This document shows, piece after piece, positions 14,001 to 22,628 of a stretch of DNA of 49,531 nt. The stretch comes from an uncultured Lachnospiraceae bacterium. Its GTDB lineage: Bacteria; Bacillota; Clostridia; Lachnospirales; Lachnospiraceae. The stretch covers positions 1 to 49,531 of the forward strand of contig CAMUYA010000026.1 of the NCBI GenBank assembly GCA_947164865.1. The letters are read 5' to 3'. Below the pieces are notes generated by a model. It did no database searches and was not told the origin of the DNA. It worked only from the letters and a program-made list of their open reading frames with translations. Position 1 is the stretch's first letter; each line of letters starts with the position of its first letter. The position numbers and the translations under genes are program-made.

Positions 14001-14999
14001 ATGTTAAACGATAAGACAATTCTCATCACCGGAGGAACCGGTTCATTCGGCAAGGCTTTTACCAGGCACGTGCTGAAAAACTATAATCCTAAAAAGATCA
14101 TCATCTATTCCCGTGATGAGTTTAAGCAGTTCAATATGCAGAACGATTTCAGGGATGAGTTCCCGGAAAGCTCAGGCAAGCTCCGCTTCTTTATCGGCGA
14201 TGTGCGCGACAAGGACCGCCTGATCCGCGCTATGGAAGGTGTGGATTATGTGGTTCACGCCGCTGCACTCAAGCAGGTGCCTGCCTGCGAATATAACCCG
14301 GATGAGGCCATCAAGACCAACATTCACGGAGCCATGAACGTTATAGATGCATCCCTTGCAACGGATGTCAAAAAGGTGGTCGCACTCTCTACCGATAAGG
14401 CGGTTAACCCCATAAACCTTTACGGCGGCACCAAGCTTGTTTCCGACAAGCTCTTTATCGCAGCCAATGCTTATGCCGGGAATAAGGAGATCAATTTCTC
14501 GATAGTCAGATACGGAAATGTGGCCGGAAGCAGAGGGTCTGTCATCCCCTTCTTCCAAAACATCATAGATAACGGCGGAAAGGAACTTCCCATCACCGAT
14601 TATCGCATGACCAGGTTCTGGATAAGCCTGGAACAGGGCGTTGAGCTTGTTATAAAGGCTCTTAAGGAGGCAACCGGCGGAGAGACCTTTATCTCTAAGA
14701 TACCTTCCTTCAAGATAACCGATCTGGCGGAGGCTATGCTGCCAGGCTGTGAAAAGCCCGAGGTGGGCATACGTGAGGGCGAAAAGCTCCACGAGATAAT
14801 GGTGACGGTGGAAGATTCCATGACCACTTATGAATATGAAAAGCACTTTATCGTTTATCCCCAGATGACCTGGAACAGGCGTCAGGGAGTAGCTCCCGGC
14901 GGGAAGAAGGTGGCTGAGGGCTTTTCCTACAGCTCCGGCAACAACACCGAGTGGCTCACTGTGGAGCAGATACGGGAACTTCTCAAAGAGATGGACTAA
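14001..14999 (+). CDS. pseB: UDP-N-acetylglucosamine 4,6-dehydratase (PseB-like)
   Basis: 332 residues, short-chain dehydrogenase fold. The NAD-binding loop is TGGTGSFGKAF, followed by VVHAAALKQVPACEYNP, the STDKAVNPINLYGGTK active-site region, and RYGNVAGSRGSVIPFF. These are characteristic of PseB/FlaA1-type inverting dehydratases, making UDP-2-acetamido-2,6-dideoxy-L-arabino-hexos-4-ulose. This is the first step of pseudaminic acid or related deoxyaminosugar synthesis. A matching PseC-like transaminase is 21 kb downstream. SD AAGGAGA lies about 10 nt upstream. Retaining dehydratases (PglF) are longer membrane proteins, which argues for PseB. Confidence 0.85.
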   Translation: MLNDKTILITGGTGSFGKAFTRHVLKNYNPKKIIIYSRDEFKQFNMQNDFRDEFPESSGKLRFFIGDVRDKDRLIRAMEGVDYVVHAAALKQVPACEYNPDEAIKTNIHGAMNVIDASLATDVKKVVALSTDKAVNPINLYGGTKLVSDKLFIAANAYAGNKEINFSIVRYGNVAGSRGSVIPFFQNIIDNGGKELPITDYRMTRFWISLEQGVELVIKALKEATGGETFISKIPSFKITDLAEAMLPGCEKPEVGIREGEKLHEIMVTVEDSMTTYEYEKHFIVYPQMTWNRRQGVAPGGKKVAEGFSYSSGNNTEWLTVEQIRELLKEMD

Positions 15000-15087
15000 A
15001 GGCTGCAGGTAAAAGCAGCAGGTAAAAGAAGCGATAGAAGGTAGCGGATAAAAGAAACAGATAAAAGGCAGCGGATAAAAAGCGGAA
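15000..15087 (+). repeat. degenerate A/G-rich short tandem repeats
   Basis: Variants of GCAGCGGATAAAAG and GCAGCAGGTAAAAG recur five or six times between pseB and the CotH-like gene. A related pattern fills 22488-22600. Confidence 0.5.
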
Positions 15088-16731
15088 ATGACGGTTGATA
15101 ATGCGCGGCAGAAAAAAAGTTCGTCCCTTACAAGGGGAGTCATATGTTTGGTGCTGTCCGTTCTTTTTGCGGCCGTAGCCCTTATAGTGGCATTTTTCTT
15201 TAAGAAAGCGGATGCGCATTCGGCCGGTCAGAGCCGGGAAAACGTCTGCCCTACCGTCAATATCACTACATACAAGCCAAATGGCGAGCACTACGGAAAT
15301 GAGCTTTCTTTGGAGGATGGCTATGTCCCTGCCAGGGTGGTGATAGAAGATGAAAGCGGCATCACGGTGGCGGACGACCCTCAGTCACGGATAAAGGTAA
15401 GGGGCAATACCACGGCTTTTGGAGCCAAAAAGCCTTATACGATAAATCTGGATTCCGCAAAGAATCTTTTTGCCATGGGAGGATCCTCAAAATGGGTCCT
15501 CCTTGCTGATTATTATGACCCGACTCTGATGCGTAATGCTGTCGCCCTTAAGCTTGCTCATGATATGGGATTTGAGGCACCTGAGTATAAAAGGGTTGAA
15601 GTGTGGGTGGACGGAGAGTATAAAGGGCTTTACCTTTTCACAGAGGCTGTGGAAAAGGGGAAGAACAGGCTGGATATCAGCACCGGCAAGGGGGATTTTC
15701 TGATAGAGACAGATTCTCCTTTGAGGGAGGAAGAGGAAAGCACATACTTCTATTCCGGGGACTTTTATTACAGGTTAAGGGAGCCCGGGAAGGTCTCATC
15801 CGCCGAGCTTGATGCGATAGAATCGAGAGTCCGTGAAATAGAGAATATACTGGCCGCAGGCGATTATGAGCAGGTTGAAAGAGAGCTGGATATCCCCTCA
15901 TTTGTGGATTATTACATCCTGAACGAACTGCTCTGCCCCGGGGATTTTGCCAATCTTTCTGTATTTTTTTATCAAAAGGACGGCATTTTATGTGCCGGGC
16001 CCGCCTGGGATTATGATTTGTCGCAGGGCAATCTGAACGGGTACTGCTCGGAAGCGTACGAAACAGCATTGCGGACGGATAAGCCCTTTGCATTGTATTG
16101 TAATTATTTCAGATATCTCTTTCGGTATCCGGAATTCAGAAAAGAGGTTTCCTCCGAATACGAGAGGCTTAACGCAGACGGTGTGTTTGCGTTTCTCGCA
16201 GGTGAGGATGACTGGATAGTGAATGAGAAGGAAAAGTACCGTGAGGCCATTGACAGGAATTATAACCTGACGGGTGTCGCAGCGGGATTTTGCGGGTATA
16301 ACAGGGTGCCTTCGGGCGATTATGATGCTGAGCTTGATTACCTGCGAGGCTGGCTGAAGGCCAGAAAGGCCTGGATGGACGGGTTTGTCAAAAAACTGAA
16401 TGATCCCGGATTTGATGTATCTGCAGGTCCGGACTTTTATGCTACAACAGATGAAGGTCCTGATGCGACGGTTACTATCTATGGTTATGTGAATCCTAAC
16501 AGCGGTGATCACTTCTATACCGGAAGCGCTGTGGAAAGAGCGGTGCTCGAGGCCGCGGGCTGGATACCGGATGGGGAGCCCTTCGATACCCCGGCGCTGT
16601 CGGATAAGCCCGTGTACAGGCTCTATAATGAGGAAACAGGGATTCATTACTATACTGATGATGAGGGAGAGAGGAAGGATCTGTCAGAAAGCGGATGGAA
16701 AGATGAAGGGATCGGGTGGTACTCCTATTAA
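15088..16731 (+). CDS. CotH-kinase family surface protein with C-terminal DUF5648-like repeats
   Basis: 547 residues. The N-terminus has a cytoplasmic KKSSS segment then one membrane helix (GVICLVLSVLFAAVALIVAF), a signal anchor. The CotH-type kinase domain follows: IKVRGNTTAFGAKKPYTINL, SKWVLLADYYDPTLMRNAVA, and the C-terminal catalytic-type motif PAWDYDLSQGN. CotH proteins phosphorylate secreted proteins on Ser. The last ~90 residues (YVNPNSGDHFYTGSAVER, ETGIHYYTDDEGER) form two copies of an HFYT/HYYT repeat of the DUF5648 type, found on extracellular proteins. It overlaps the next gene by 29 nt. The substrate may be a surface protein, not identifiable here. Confidence 0.8.
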   Translation: MTVDNARQKKSSSLTRGVICLVLSVLFAAVALIVAFFFKKADAHSAGQSRENVCPTVNITTYKPNGEHYGNELSLEDGYVPARVVIEDESGITVADDPQSRIKVRGNTTAFGAKKPYTINLDSAKNLFAMGGSSKWVLLADYYDPTLMRNAVALKLAHDMGFEAPEYKRVEVWVDGEYKGLYLFTEAVEKGKNRLDISTGKGDFLIETDSPLREEEESTYFYSGDFYYRLREPGKVSSAELDAIESRVREIENILAAGDYEQVERELDIPSFVDYYILNELLCPGDFANLSVFFYQKDGILCAGPAWDYDLSQGNLNGYCSEAYETALRTDKPFALYCNYFRYLFRYPEFRKEVSSEYERLNADGVFAFLAGEDDWIVNEKEKYREAIDRNYNLTGVAAGFCGYNRVPSGDYDAELDYLRGWLKARKAWMDGFVKKLNDPGFDVSAGPDFYATTDEGPDATVTIYGYVNPNSGDHFYTGSAVERAVLEAAGWIPDGEPFDTPALSDKPVYRLYNEETGIHYYTDDEGERKDLSESGWKDEGIGWYSY

Positions 16732-18355
16732 AGTAAAAGAGTTTTTTTTACAAAAGGGTGATATATGGAAAACAGCAGGGCGGCTGCTCGGATTTGTCGT
16801 ACTCTCTGCATGTACCCTTATTGTTGAATATATAATGCTTTATAAATCCGGTATGGAGATCCCCTTTACTCCGGTGTTTGGGGAAAGCAGCAGAAATGCT
16901 GCCTGCATGGTGACGGGGACGGTGCTCACGGTATGCTCTGCGGCGGCGATGTTTGCTTATCTTAAGACGCGTAAGACAGAGATGATAGCTCTCGCGCTGA
17001 TCCTGTTTTCCGGAGTGCTGATCGCGGTCTTCAGCCCGGTGATGAACGGATTTGATGAGCTCTCGCATTTTTTTAAGTCGGTGGCCACACTTGATGGAAA
17101 GATGCTTGATTATGAGAGCTACAACTATGAGATATCGGACAGCTACATCCTGTTAAGGGACAGGCAGCTGGAAACGCTTTTGTTTTCCGATGGCTTTAAT
17201 GCAGGCTGGATGAAGACGGGCACCTATGTGGAGGCTCTGTATAACGGCTATGCGCAGCCCACATATCCCTTTTACGGCTACATATTCTGTTGCATGGGGC
17301 TCCTGATCGCAAGGCTTCTTCATCTCTCGACAGGGATGTGCTTTCTGTTCGGAAGGCTGTTTAATCTTTTCGGATATGCAGGCTTTATTTATATAGCTTT
17401 TAAGCTCCTGCCCAAGGAGGCTAAGGGCTTCAGCGCTGTGATGCTGCTTTACGCGTGTATGCCGGGGAACCTTTTCGTGGCGACCCATTATTCGCAGGAC
17501 AGCGTGGTGTACGGGATCGTGGCTGTGATAACGGCGCTATTTGTCAGGATGTACTTTGCGGATAGGGTAGCAAGGCGGGATTTTATCCTCTTTGGAGTGC
17601 TCTTTTTGCTGCTGGTGCCCCTCAAGTTCCCGTATATTATCCTGGGATTTTTGCTTCTTCTTATCCCCCGTGAAAAGTATGGGTTTAAGAAGCCTTATCT
17701 GTGGATAGCTCTGCTTGCGGTCATATCGGTAGTGATCGCGGGAGTGTGGGTTACACTTATCAGCACGCAGTATCACGAGCCCAGAGTGGAAAACGTGGAC
17801 GGAGCTGCGCAGATAGTTTTTATGCTTCGGCATATCCCCACTTTTGTGCGGACGGCTGTGTACACCTTTATGCACACTTTATCCTCATATCTGGCAAACA
17901 CCATGCGGCTTTCCGGAGCTTATAACCTTTATGCTTCATCCGGAGCAGGGATAATATTCAGTGTGCTTTCGCTCGTTTTTTCCGTGCTTTATATGGGAAG
18001 GACAAAGATAGATAAAAAGGTTCGGATTTTTATCGCCATCATGATCATCGCTATAGCAGTGGGGATCACGGTTGCTCTGTATGCGAGCTACAACACTGTG
18101 GGCGAGAGCGTGTATATCGGAGGGGTGCAGGCCAGATATTTTTATCCGCTGTTTTTGCTGATACCGCTTGCACTGTCGGGGAAGGCAGGATTTACGGGTG
18201 AAAAAGGGCTGACAAAAGAGGCTGAGTTTACAGGTGAAAACCAGCTGACCAAAGAGGCCGGATCCTTAGATGTTACCTGCGACCTGCCCGCTCTGGTGCT
18301 TGTGCTGGCGGAGCTTATCTGGTTTTGCTTCGGTTTTTTGATCTTTTATGTTTGA
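16703..18355 (+). CDS. polytopic membrane protein, DUF2142-like
   Basis: About 550 residues with roughly 12 membrane helices. GFDELSHFFKSVATLDGK after the second or third helix is like the conserved DExxHF region of DUF2142 membrane proteins, thought to be GT-C-fold glycosyltransferases or flippase-like. The start at ATG 16703 inside the end of the CotH-like gene is the best in-frame candidate; its SD (GGAA) is weak. Before the last helix a hydrophilic insert contains two in-frame 36-bp repeats (18185-18256) coding 12-residue units FTGExxLTKEAx. Function in surface-glycan assembly is inferred. Confidence 0.65.
   Translation: MKGSGGTPIKVKEFFLQKGDIWKTAGRLLGFVVLSACTLIVEYIMLYKSGMEIPFTPVFGESSRNAACMVTGTVLTVCSAAAMFAYLKTRKTEMIALALILFSGVLIAVFSPVMNGFDELSHFFKSVATLDGKMLDYESYNYEISDSYILLRDRQLETLLFSDGFNAGWMKTGTYVEALYNGYAQPTYPFYGYIFCCMGLLIARLLHLSTGMCFLFGRLFNLFGYAGFIYIAFKLLPKEAKGFSAVMLLYACMPGNLFVATHYSQDSVVYGIVAVITALFVRMYFADRVARRDFILFGVLFLLLVPLKFPYIILGFLLLLIPREKYGFKKPYLWIALLAVISVVIAGVWVTLISTQYHEPRVENVDGAAQIVFMLRHIPTFVRTAVYTFMHTLSSYLANTMRLSGAYNLYASSGAGIIFSVLSLVFSVLYMGRTKIDKKVRIFIAIMIIAIAVGITVALYASYNTVGESVYIGGVQARYFYPLFLLIPLALSGKAGFTGEKGLTKEAEFTGENQLTKEAGSLDVTCDLPALVLVLAELIWFCFGFLIFYV
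18185..18256. repeat. in-frame 36-bp tandem repeat inside DUF2142-like gene
   Basis: Two copies of a 36-bp unit plus a partial third, coding AGFTGEKGLTKE and AEFTGENQLTKE in a loop before the last membrane helix. Confidence 0.8.
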
Positions 18356-18413
18356 TGTTTGTTTTCACCGTTTGACATGACATTATTATTGTTTACAAAA
18401 AGGAGGACTTATC

Positions 18414-19040
18414 ATGGATCCAAAGGCAATGTTCAAGCTTTCTTACGGTTTGTTTGTTCTTACTACTAAGTTTTTTAACAAAGATAACGGCTGCATCATC
18501 AACACGGCTATCCAGGCTGCGTCCGAGCCCAATCAGATCAGCATCTGTGTTAACAAAGCCAATCTCACTCACGATATGATCATGCAGAGCAAGGAATTTA
18601 CGGTATCCGTGATCAGCGAGAAGGCCGACTTTTCGCTCTTTAAGCGCTTCGGCTTTGCCTCCGGAAAAGATGTGGATAAATTCGAAGGCTTTGAGGGCAG
18701 CATTAAGCGCGGTGCAAACGGCATCTACTATGTGACCGAGGGCACCAATGCATATATCTCCGTCAAGGTAGAAAAGACCCAGGATCTCGGATCCCACACT
18801 ATGTTTGTTGGAACTATAACGGATATGGAAGTCCTTTCCGATGCTCCTTCAGCAACTTATGCATATTATTTCGAGAATATAAAGCCCAAGCCGGAAGCTG
18901 TGGGCACCACGCCCAAGGGCGAGACCATCTGGCGCTGCAGGATCTGCGGCTATGAGTACGTGGGGGAAGAACTTCCCGATGATTTCATCTGCCCGACATG
19001 CAAGCACCCTGCCGAAGACTTTGAGAAAGTAGTCAGATAA
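18414..19040 (+). CDS. hrb: high-molecular-weight rubredoxin (flavin reductase + rubredoxin)
   Basis: 208 residues. The N-terminal FMN-binding flavin-reductase-like domain (about 1-150) contains SYGLFVLTTK, CIINTAIQAASEPNQI and GSHTMFVGTITDMEVL. It is followed by a rubredoxin domain with CRICGY and CPTCKH (Fe(Cys)4). Such proteins pass electrons from NAD(P)H to flavodiiron proteins and to rubrerythrin in clostridia, supporting peroxide or NO/O2 detoxification. SD AAGGAGGA lies 7 nt upstream. It is embedded among membrane glycan genes, with its partner rubrerythrin 6 kb upstream on the same strand. Confidence 0.9.
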   Translation: MDPKAMFKLSYGLFVLTTKFFNKDNGCIINTAIQAASEPNQISICVNKANLTHDMIMQSKEFTVSVISEKADFSLFKRFGFASGKDVDKFEGFEGSIKRGANGIYYVTEGTNAYISVKVEKTQDLGSHTMFVGTITDMEVLSDAPSATYAYYFENIKPKPEAVGTTPKGETIWRCRICGYEYVGEELPDDFICPTCKHPAEDFEKVVR

Positions 19041-19076
19041 AAAGCACCTGCTCTGACCGTTTGGAGGATAGACTCT

Positions 19077-22000
19077 GTGCCTGCTTCTGAGATCAAAAAG
19101 CATAATGATGTAAAACATAATGATATTAAAGAAGCGGTGTCCCGATATGCTGTTTACGGGATACTGCTCCTTTTGCTGTGTCTGGCTGTGTGGAATCTGG
19201 CCCGCTGCTTTGCGGGAGCATCGGTTGTCACACAGGATAAATATGCTTTCAGGGGCGTGCTTTTTACAGGCCTTTCAGTTCTTATTCTGCAAAAATTCAA
19301 TTTCAAAAATTTCCGCACATGGATCCCTGTGGCGATAATGACCATCCCTGCCGCAAAGTTTTTTCTTACATCGGAAATGCTCACGGTGTACAGAGTGTAC
19401 GAGAGGGATATATGGGGCATGTGGAATGCTCAGTGGGCCTGCCGCGTGGTATTTACGGCCATCCTGGCCGATGCGGTATTCGAAAGAAAGCTTAAAAGGT
19501 TTACTCCCACGGCATTCATTCCGGTGCTGCTGGCGGCCGCAGCCATTGTCATCACAGGCTTTTCCACGTCATGGCACATGGATTATCTTTTGATCATCGT
19601 GGCCGTGCTTATTATCTGCGCTATTTCATTTGATGAAGAAAAGATAGGGCTTTTTTCGGATTGCCTTGCAAAGGCGCTTATGATCGTCCCTGCAGCGCAG
19701 TTAGCTCTTTCTCTTATCACGGTGCCTTATGAGGGCGGAGGCTTCTATGTGGGGAATTATCTTAATTCCATCACCTTTGCAATGGTGCTCGGGATCGGGC
19801 TTGTTGCATGCTTTTTACGCCTGATCCTGTGGGAGAGGGGCAGTAAATCAAGCCTTGTATGGGGGATCCTTGCGATCGTATCTTCCGTATTTTTGCTTTT
19901 CGGAGTATATATCACTTCCGCCAGGACGGCTCTTTTAGGGATAGGGCTTTCCGGCCTTGCTGCCCTTTGGATCTTTCTCAAAAAAAAGGGCAAAAGCAGG
20001 ATTTTCCTGATCGTGCTGGGAGCTGCAGCTGTGATAGGGATCGTTGGTGTTGTCGCATCTGTGGCCTGGTTTGACAAAATGGCAAGGCAGGGAGCAGCCC
20101 TTTCGGACGATTCTGTTGTGATCAGGATGATACATAAGCTGTGGGATATGTTGTACATGACTCTTCCCACTGTATACGACACTTTCCCCAAGGGAAGCTT
20201 TTCCGACAGGATAAACACTCTCACCGCCGGAAGGCTTGAGCTGTGGGTGATCGGTATCCGCAGGTTCCGCTTCCTTGCGGGTAACACTGCACCCATCATA
20301 TGGTTTGACGACCTTCCCTCAAATATGCATAACACCTTCCTCGGGTATATGTATTCCTTTGGAGTGCTTCCGGGGCTTCTTATAATAGCCGGCTGGATAT
20401 GGTCCTTCGCTGCGATAGCGCGAAAGGTCGGAGTATCTCTTAAGAAGGGAGAAAACCCGCGGCCGGTTTACCTTCTTGCATTTCTGCTGATCATTTATAA
20501 TTTTACGGTATTTCTAAATGAACTCAATTATTTCAATACCATCACGGTTTTCCTTCAGCTCCTGCTGATGGCGATCTGTTTTGCGAATCGCGGCATGCCG
20601 GTGTACTTAAAGGATGCACCCCGGACAGAGCGTACGGCTGATCCGGTTTTCGCGCCCGGAAGGGAGAAGGTAATATTTGCACTTCTTATGCCTCTTATCG
20701 TGTGCATCTATTACATGATCGTGCACGGGAGCTTCGACCTGTACCTGCCCGATTCCTACAATAATGACGCCCTGTTTTATTACAAGCTGGTGGAGGGCAT
20801 GGTAAAGGGCGGCATGAAGGGCTTTTTCGGGTTCAACGAAAGCAGCGCCATGTTCGGAGGCTTTGCTGCCTGGAATCCTGCTGTGGTGCTTCCCTGGGTG
20901 ATTCCCGGGTTTATCCTCAGATGGGGATATCCCACGGTGTTTGTTTTTAACCTGATCATTTTCGGCGCAGCGCTTGCTCTTTTTGTGCATTTAACGGATA
21001 TGCCTCTTAAGAAGCTGATGGTGATGACGGTGCTTTTTCTGTTTTTCCCCGGTCTGCCCATCCACATCCTGAACATGCTTCCCGAGGCCGTGATAACATC
21101 TATAGTGATCATCTGGCTTGGGTTTGCTATAAGATCCTGCAGGAGAGGAAGGCACACACGGTCAGCATATCTTTCCGGCGGGCAGGTAGCATCTTCAGAG
21201 AGCCTCATCGGGGGCACTCTTACCCGGGACGTGATAGGGATGCTTGCATGCTGCATGTATCTGACCGTGGTAAGGCCTTATATGATACTGCTGTTTATCA
21301 TGCCCGTCAGCAGGCTGTATATCATGATGTGTAAATCTGACCTGCGAGATAAGCAGGGTAGAATTCCCAAGGCAGTTGCGGGCAGGAACAGCAGAATCGC
21401 GGGCAGGAACAGCAGGCTCGCACGCACCGCACTATTTGCAGTGATATCAGTTGCAGCGGTGGCTATTCCTGTGATTGTATATATTGTTACCAACAAGCTT
21501 TTTACCGCGGATTATTTCGATCCTCTTTATGATTTTAAGATCATTAAGCATTTCTTGACGGGAAAGATTACAGAGGGCTTTTGGGAGAGCGTTTATGCGG
21601 TCAAGACCATGGTGCGTGGTATCGGAAGGTATGCGCTCAATGCCTTTTCCTACGGATTTACTGCCGGTATCCAGTATGTGATTGCAGCGATCTGCACGTT
21701 GATGGTATTTATCTGTTTTGTCGGACAGATGATAAAAAAATCTAAAGAGAGAAAGACGCTAAATGAGAGTAAGACTGCCAGGGAAGGCAAGATTGACGTT
21801 GAAAGCAAGGCTGCCGCGGAAGGCGGGGCTGGCGTTGAAGGCAAGGCTGCTGAGGAAGGCAAGGCTGCTGAGGAAGGCAAGGCTGCCGCGGATCTGCATC
21901 CTGTTTATCTTACTTATGTGATCACGTCCATCGCACTTTTTGCCGCTGTTATTTTTCTGCTGGGGAAGGTAAACGAGGGCGGAAGGCATGTGTTTTTCCT

Positions 22001-22487
22001 GGCGGTGATGGGGATCATCCTTGTTTCAATGCTGGAATGGGATGTGAAAGGAATCGCTTCAAGGGCTCTTATAGCAGGGCTTTTGTGCCTGTTCTTTTTC
22101 AGAGGATCCTTTAACCCCACCGACTACGACGTGCCTTTCGAAAAGGCCGGCACCGGGCAGAAGATCGCTTTCTGGAAGAATGAATTTGAAGAGGCCGGAG
22201 TTAAGCCGGAAGGTAAGCTGAGCTTTGACAATACGGTGATATGGGTGCTCTACGATCACGACGGCGAGGGAAATACAATAATCACCGATCAGAGCGCGCT
22301 CTATGCGGTTCCCGGCAGGATGGGGATCAGCTGCTGTAAGCCTGAATATGTGCTTTCGGGCATCGGATCATTAAAGAGCAAATATCTTGCCACGGATGCA
22401 AGAGGCGAGGTGGCTCTTAAGCTTACCAAGAGCGGATATGAGCCCATAGCTTCTTATGAAAATCTGGTATTTTATATAATTAGATAA
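19077..22487 (+). CDS. giant polytopic membrane protein: O-antigen-ligase-like N-half fused to GT-C-like C-half
   Basis: 1136 residues with about 20 predicted membrane helices, GTG start, SD GGAGG 10 nt upstream. Residues ~1-490 resemble O-antigen ligase/polymerase (Wzy/WaaL) proteins: a helix ending GVYITSARTALLGIGLSG and a long extracytoplasmic loop. After a linker (~500-530), residues ~540-1136 form a second polytopic unit with acidic loop DLYLPDSYNNDALFYYKLVE, typical of GT-C glycosyltransferases that use polyprenyl-linked sugars. A hydrophilic low-complexity insert (KAAEEG units, 21760-21895) and a 21-bp duplication (AGRNSRI/AGRNSRL) interrupt it. The fusion would couple sugar transfer with polymerisation; this is inference. 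Confidence 0.6.
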   Translation: MPASEIKKHNDVKHNDIKEAVSRYAVYGILLLLLCLAVWNLARCFAGASVVTQDKYAFRGVLFTGLSVLILQKFNFKNFRTWIPVAIMTIPAAKFFLTSEMLTVYRVYERDIWGMWNAQWACRVVFTAILADAVFERKLKRFTPTAFIPVLLAAAAIVITGFSTSWHMDYLLIIVAVLIICAISFDEEKIGLFSDCLAKALMIVPAAQLALSLITVPYEGGGFYVGNYLNSITFAMVLGIGLVACFLRLILWERGSKSSLVWGILAIVSSVFLLFGVYITSARTALLGIGLSGLAALWIFLKKKGKSRIFLIVLGAAAVIGIVGVVASVAWFDKMARQGAALSDDSVVIRMIHKLWDMLYMTLPTVYDTFPKGSFSDRINTLTAGRLELWVIGIRRFRFLAGNTAPIIWFDDLPSNMHNTFLGYMYSFGVLPGLLIIAGWIWSFAAIARKVGVSLKKGENPRPVYLLAFLLIIYNFTVFLNELNYFNTITVFLQLLLMAICFANRGMPVYLKDAPRTERTADPVFAPGREKVIFALLMPLIVCIYYMIVHGSFDLYLPDSYNNDALFYYKLVEGMVKGGMKGFFGFNESSAMFGGFAAWNPAVVLPWVIPGFILRWGYPTVFVFNLIIFGAALALFVHLTDMPLKKLMVMTVLFLFFPGLPIHILNMLPEAVITSIVIIWLGFAIRSCRRGRHTRSAYLSGGQVASSESLIGGTLTRDVIGMLACCMYLTVVRPYMILLFIMPVSRLYIMMCKSDLRDKQGRIPKAVAGRNSRIAGRNSRLARTALFAVISVAAVAIPVIVYIVTNKLFTADYFDPLYDFKIIKHFLTGKITEGFWESVYAVKTMVRGIGRYALNAFSYGFTAGIQYVIAAICTLMVFICFVGQMIKKSKERKTLNESKTAREGKIDVESKAAAEGGAGVEGKAAEEGKAAEEGKAAADLHPVYLTYVITSIALFAAVIFLLGKVNEGGRHVFFLAVMGIILVSMLEWDVKGIASRALIAGLLCLFFFRGSFNPTDYDVPFEKAGTGQKIAFWKNEFEEAGVKPEGKLSFDNTVIWVLYDHDGEGNTIITDQSALYAVPGRMGISCCKPEYVLSGIGSLKSKYLATDARGEVALKLTKSGYEPIASYENLVFYIIR
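21378..21419. repeat. in-frame 21-bp direct duplication
   Basis: Two 21-bp copies starting at 21378 and 21399 encode AGRNSRI and AGRNSRL in a cytoplasmic-type loop. Confidence 0.75.
21760..21895. repeat. in-frame low-complexity repeat (18-bp units)
   Basis: Repeated units coding GKAAEE and related KAAAEGG/ESK segments within a hydrophilic loop of the giant membrane protein. Confidence 0.75.
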
Positions 22488-22628
22488 GATAGCAAATAAT
22501 ACGGGAGATAAATCAGTAATAAGATTGCAGATAAGACAGTAAATAAGATAAAGCAGTGATAAGATAAAACAGTTAAAATATAAAGTGGTTGTGCGTAAAA
22601 AATTTTAAAACTTGTGAGACACAGATAA
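22488..22628 (+). repeat. A-rich degenerate repeats in intergenic gap
   Basis: Recurring variants of CAGTAATAAGAT and CAGATAAGA across about 90 bp, followed by an AT-rich stretch and a weak initiation site. No promoter stands out. Confidence 0.4.

Noticed and set aside
14172..15143. Long minus-strand open frame opposite pseB (323 codons)
   Set aside because: It is a shadow of the conserved pseB frame, lacks family motifs and has no SD.
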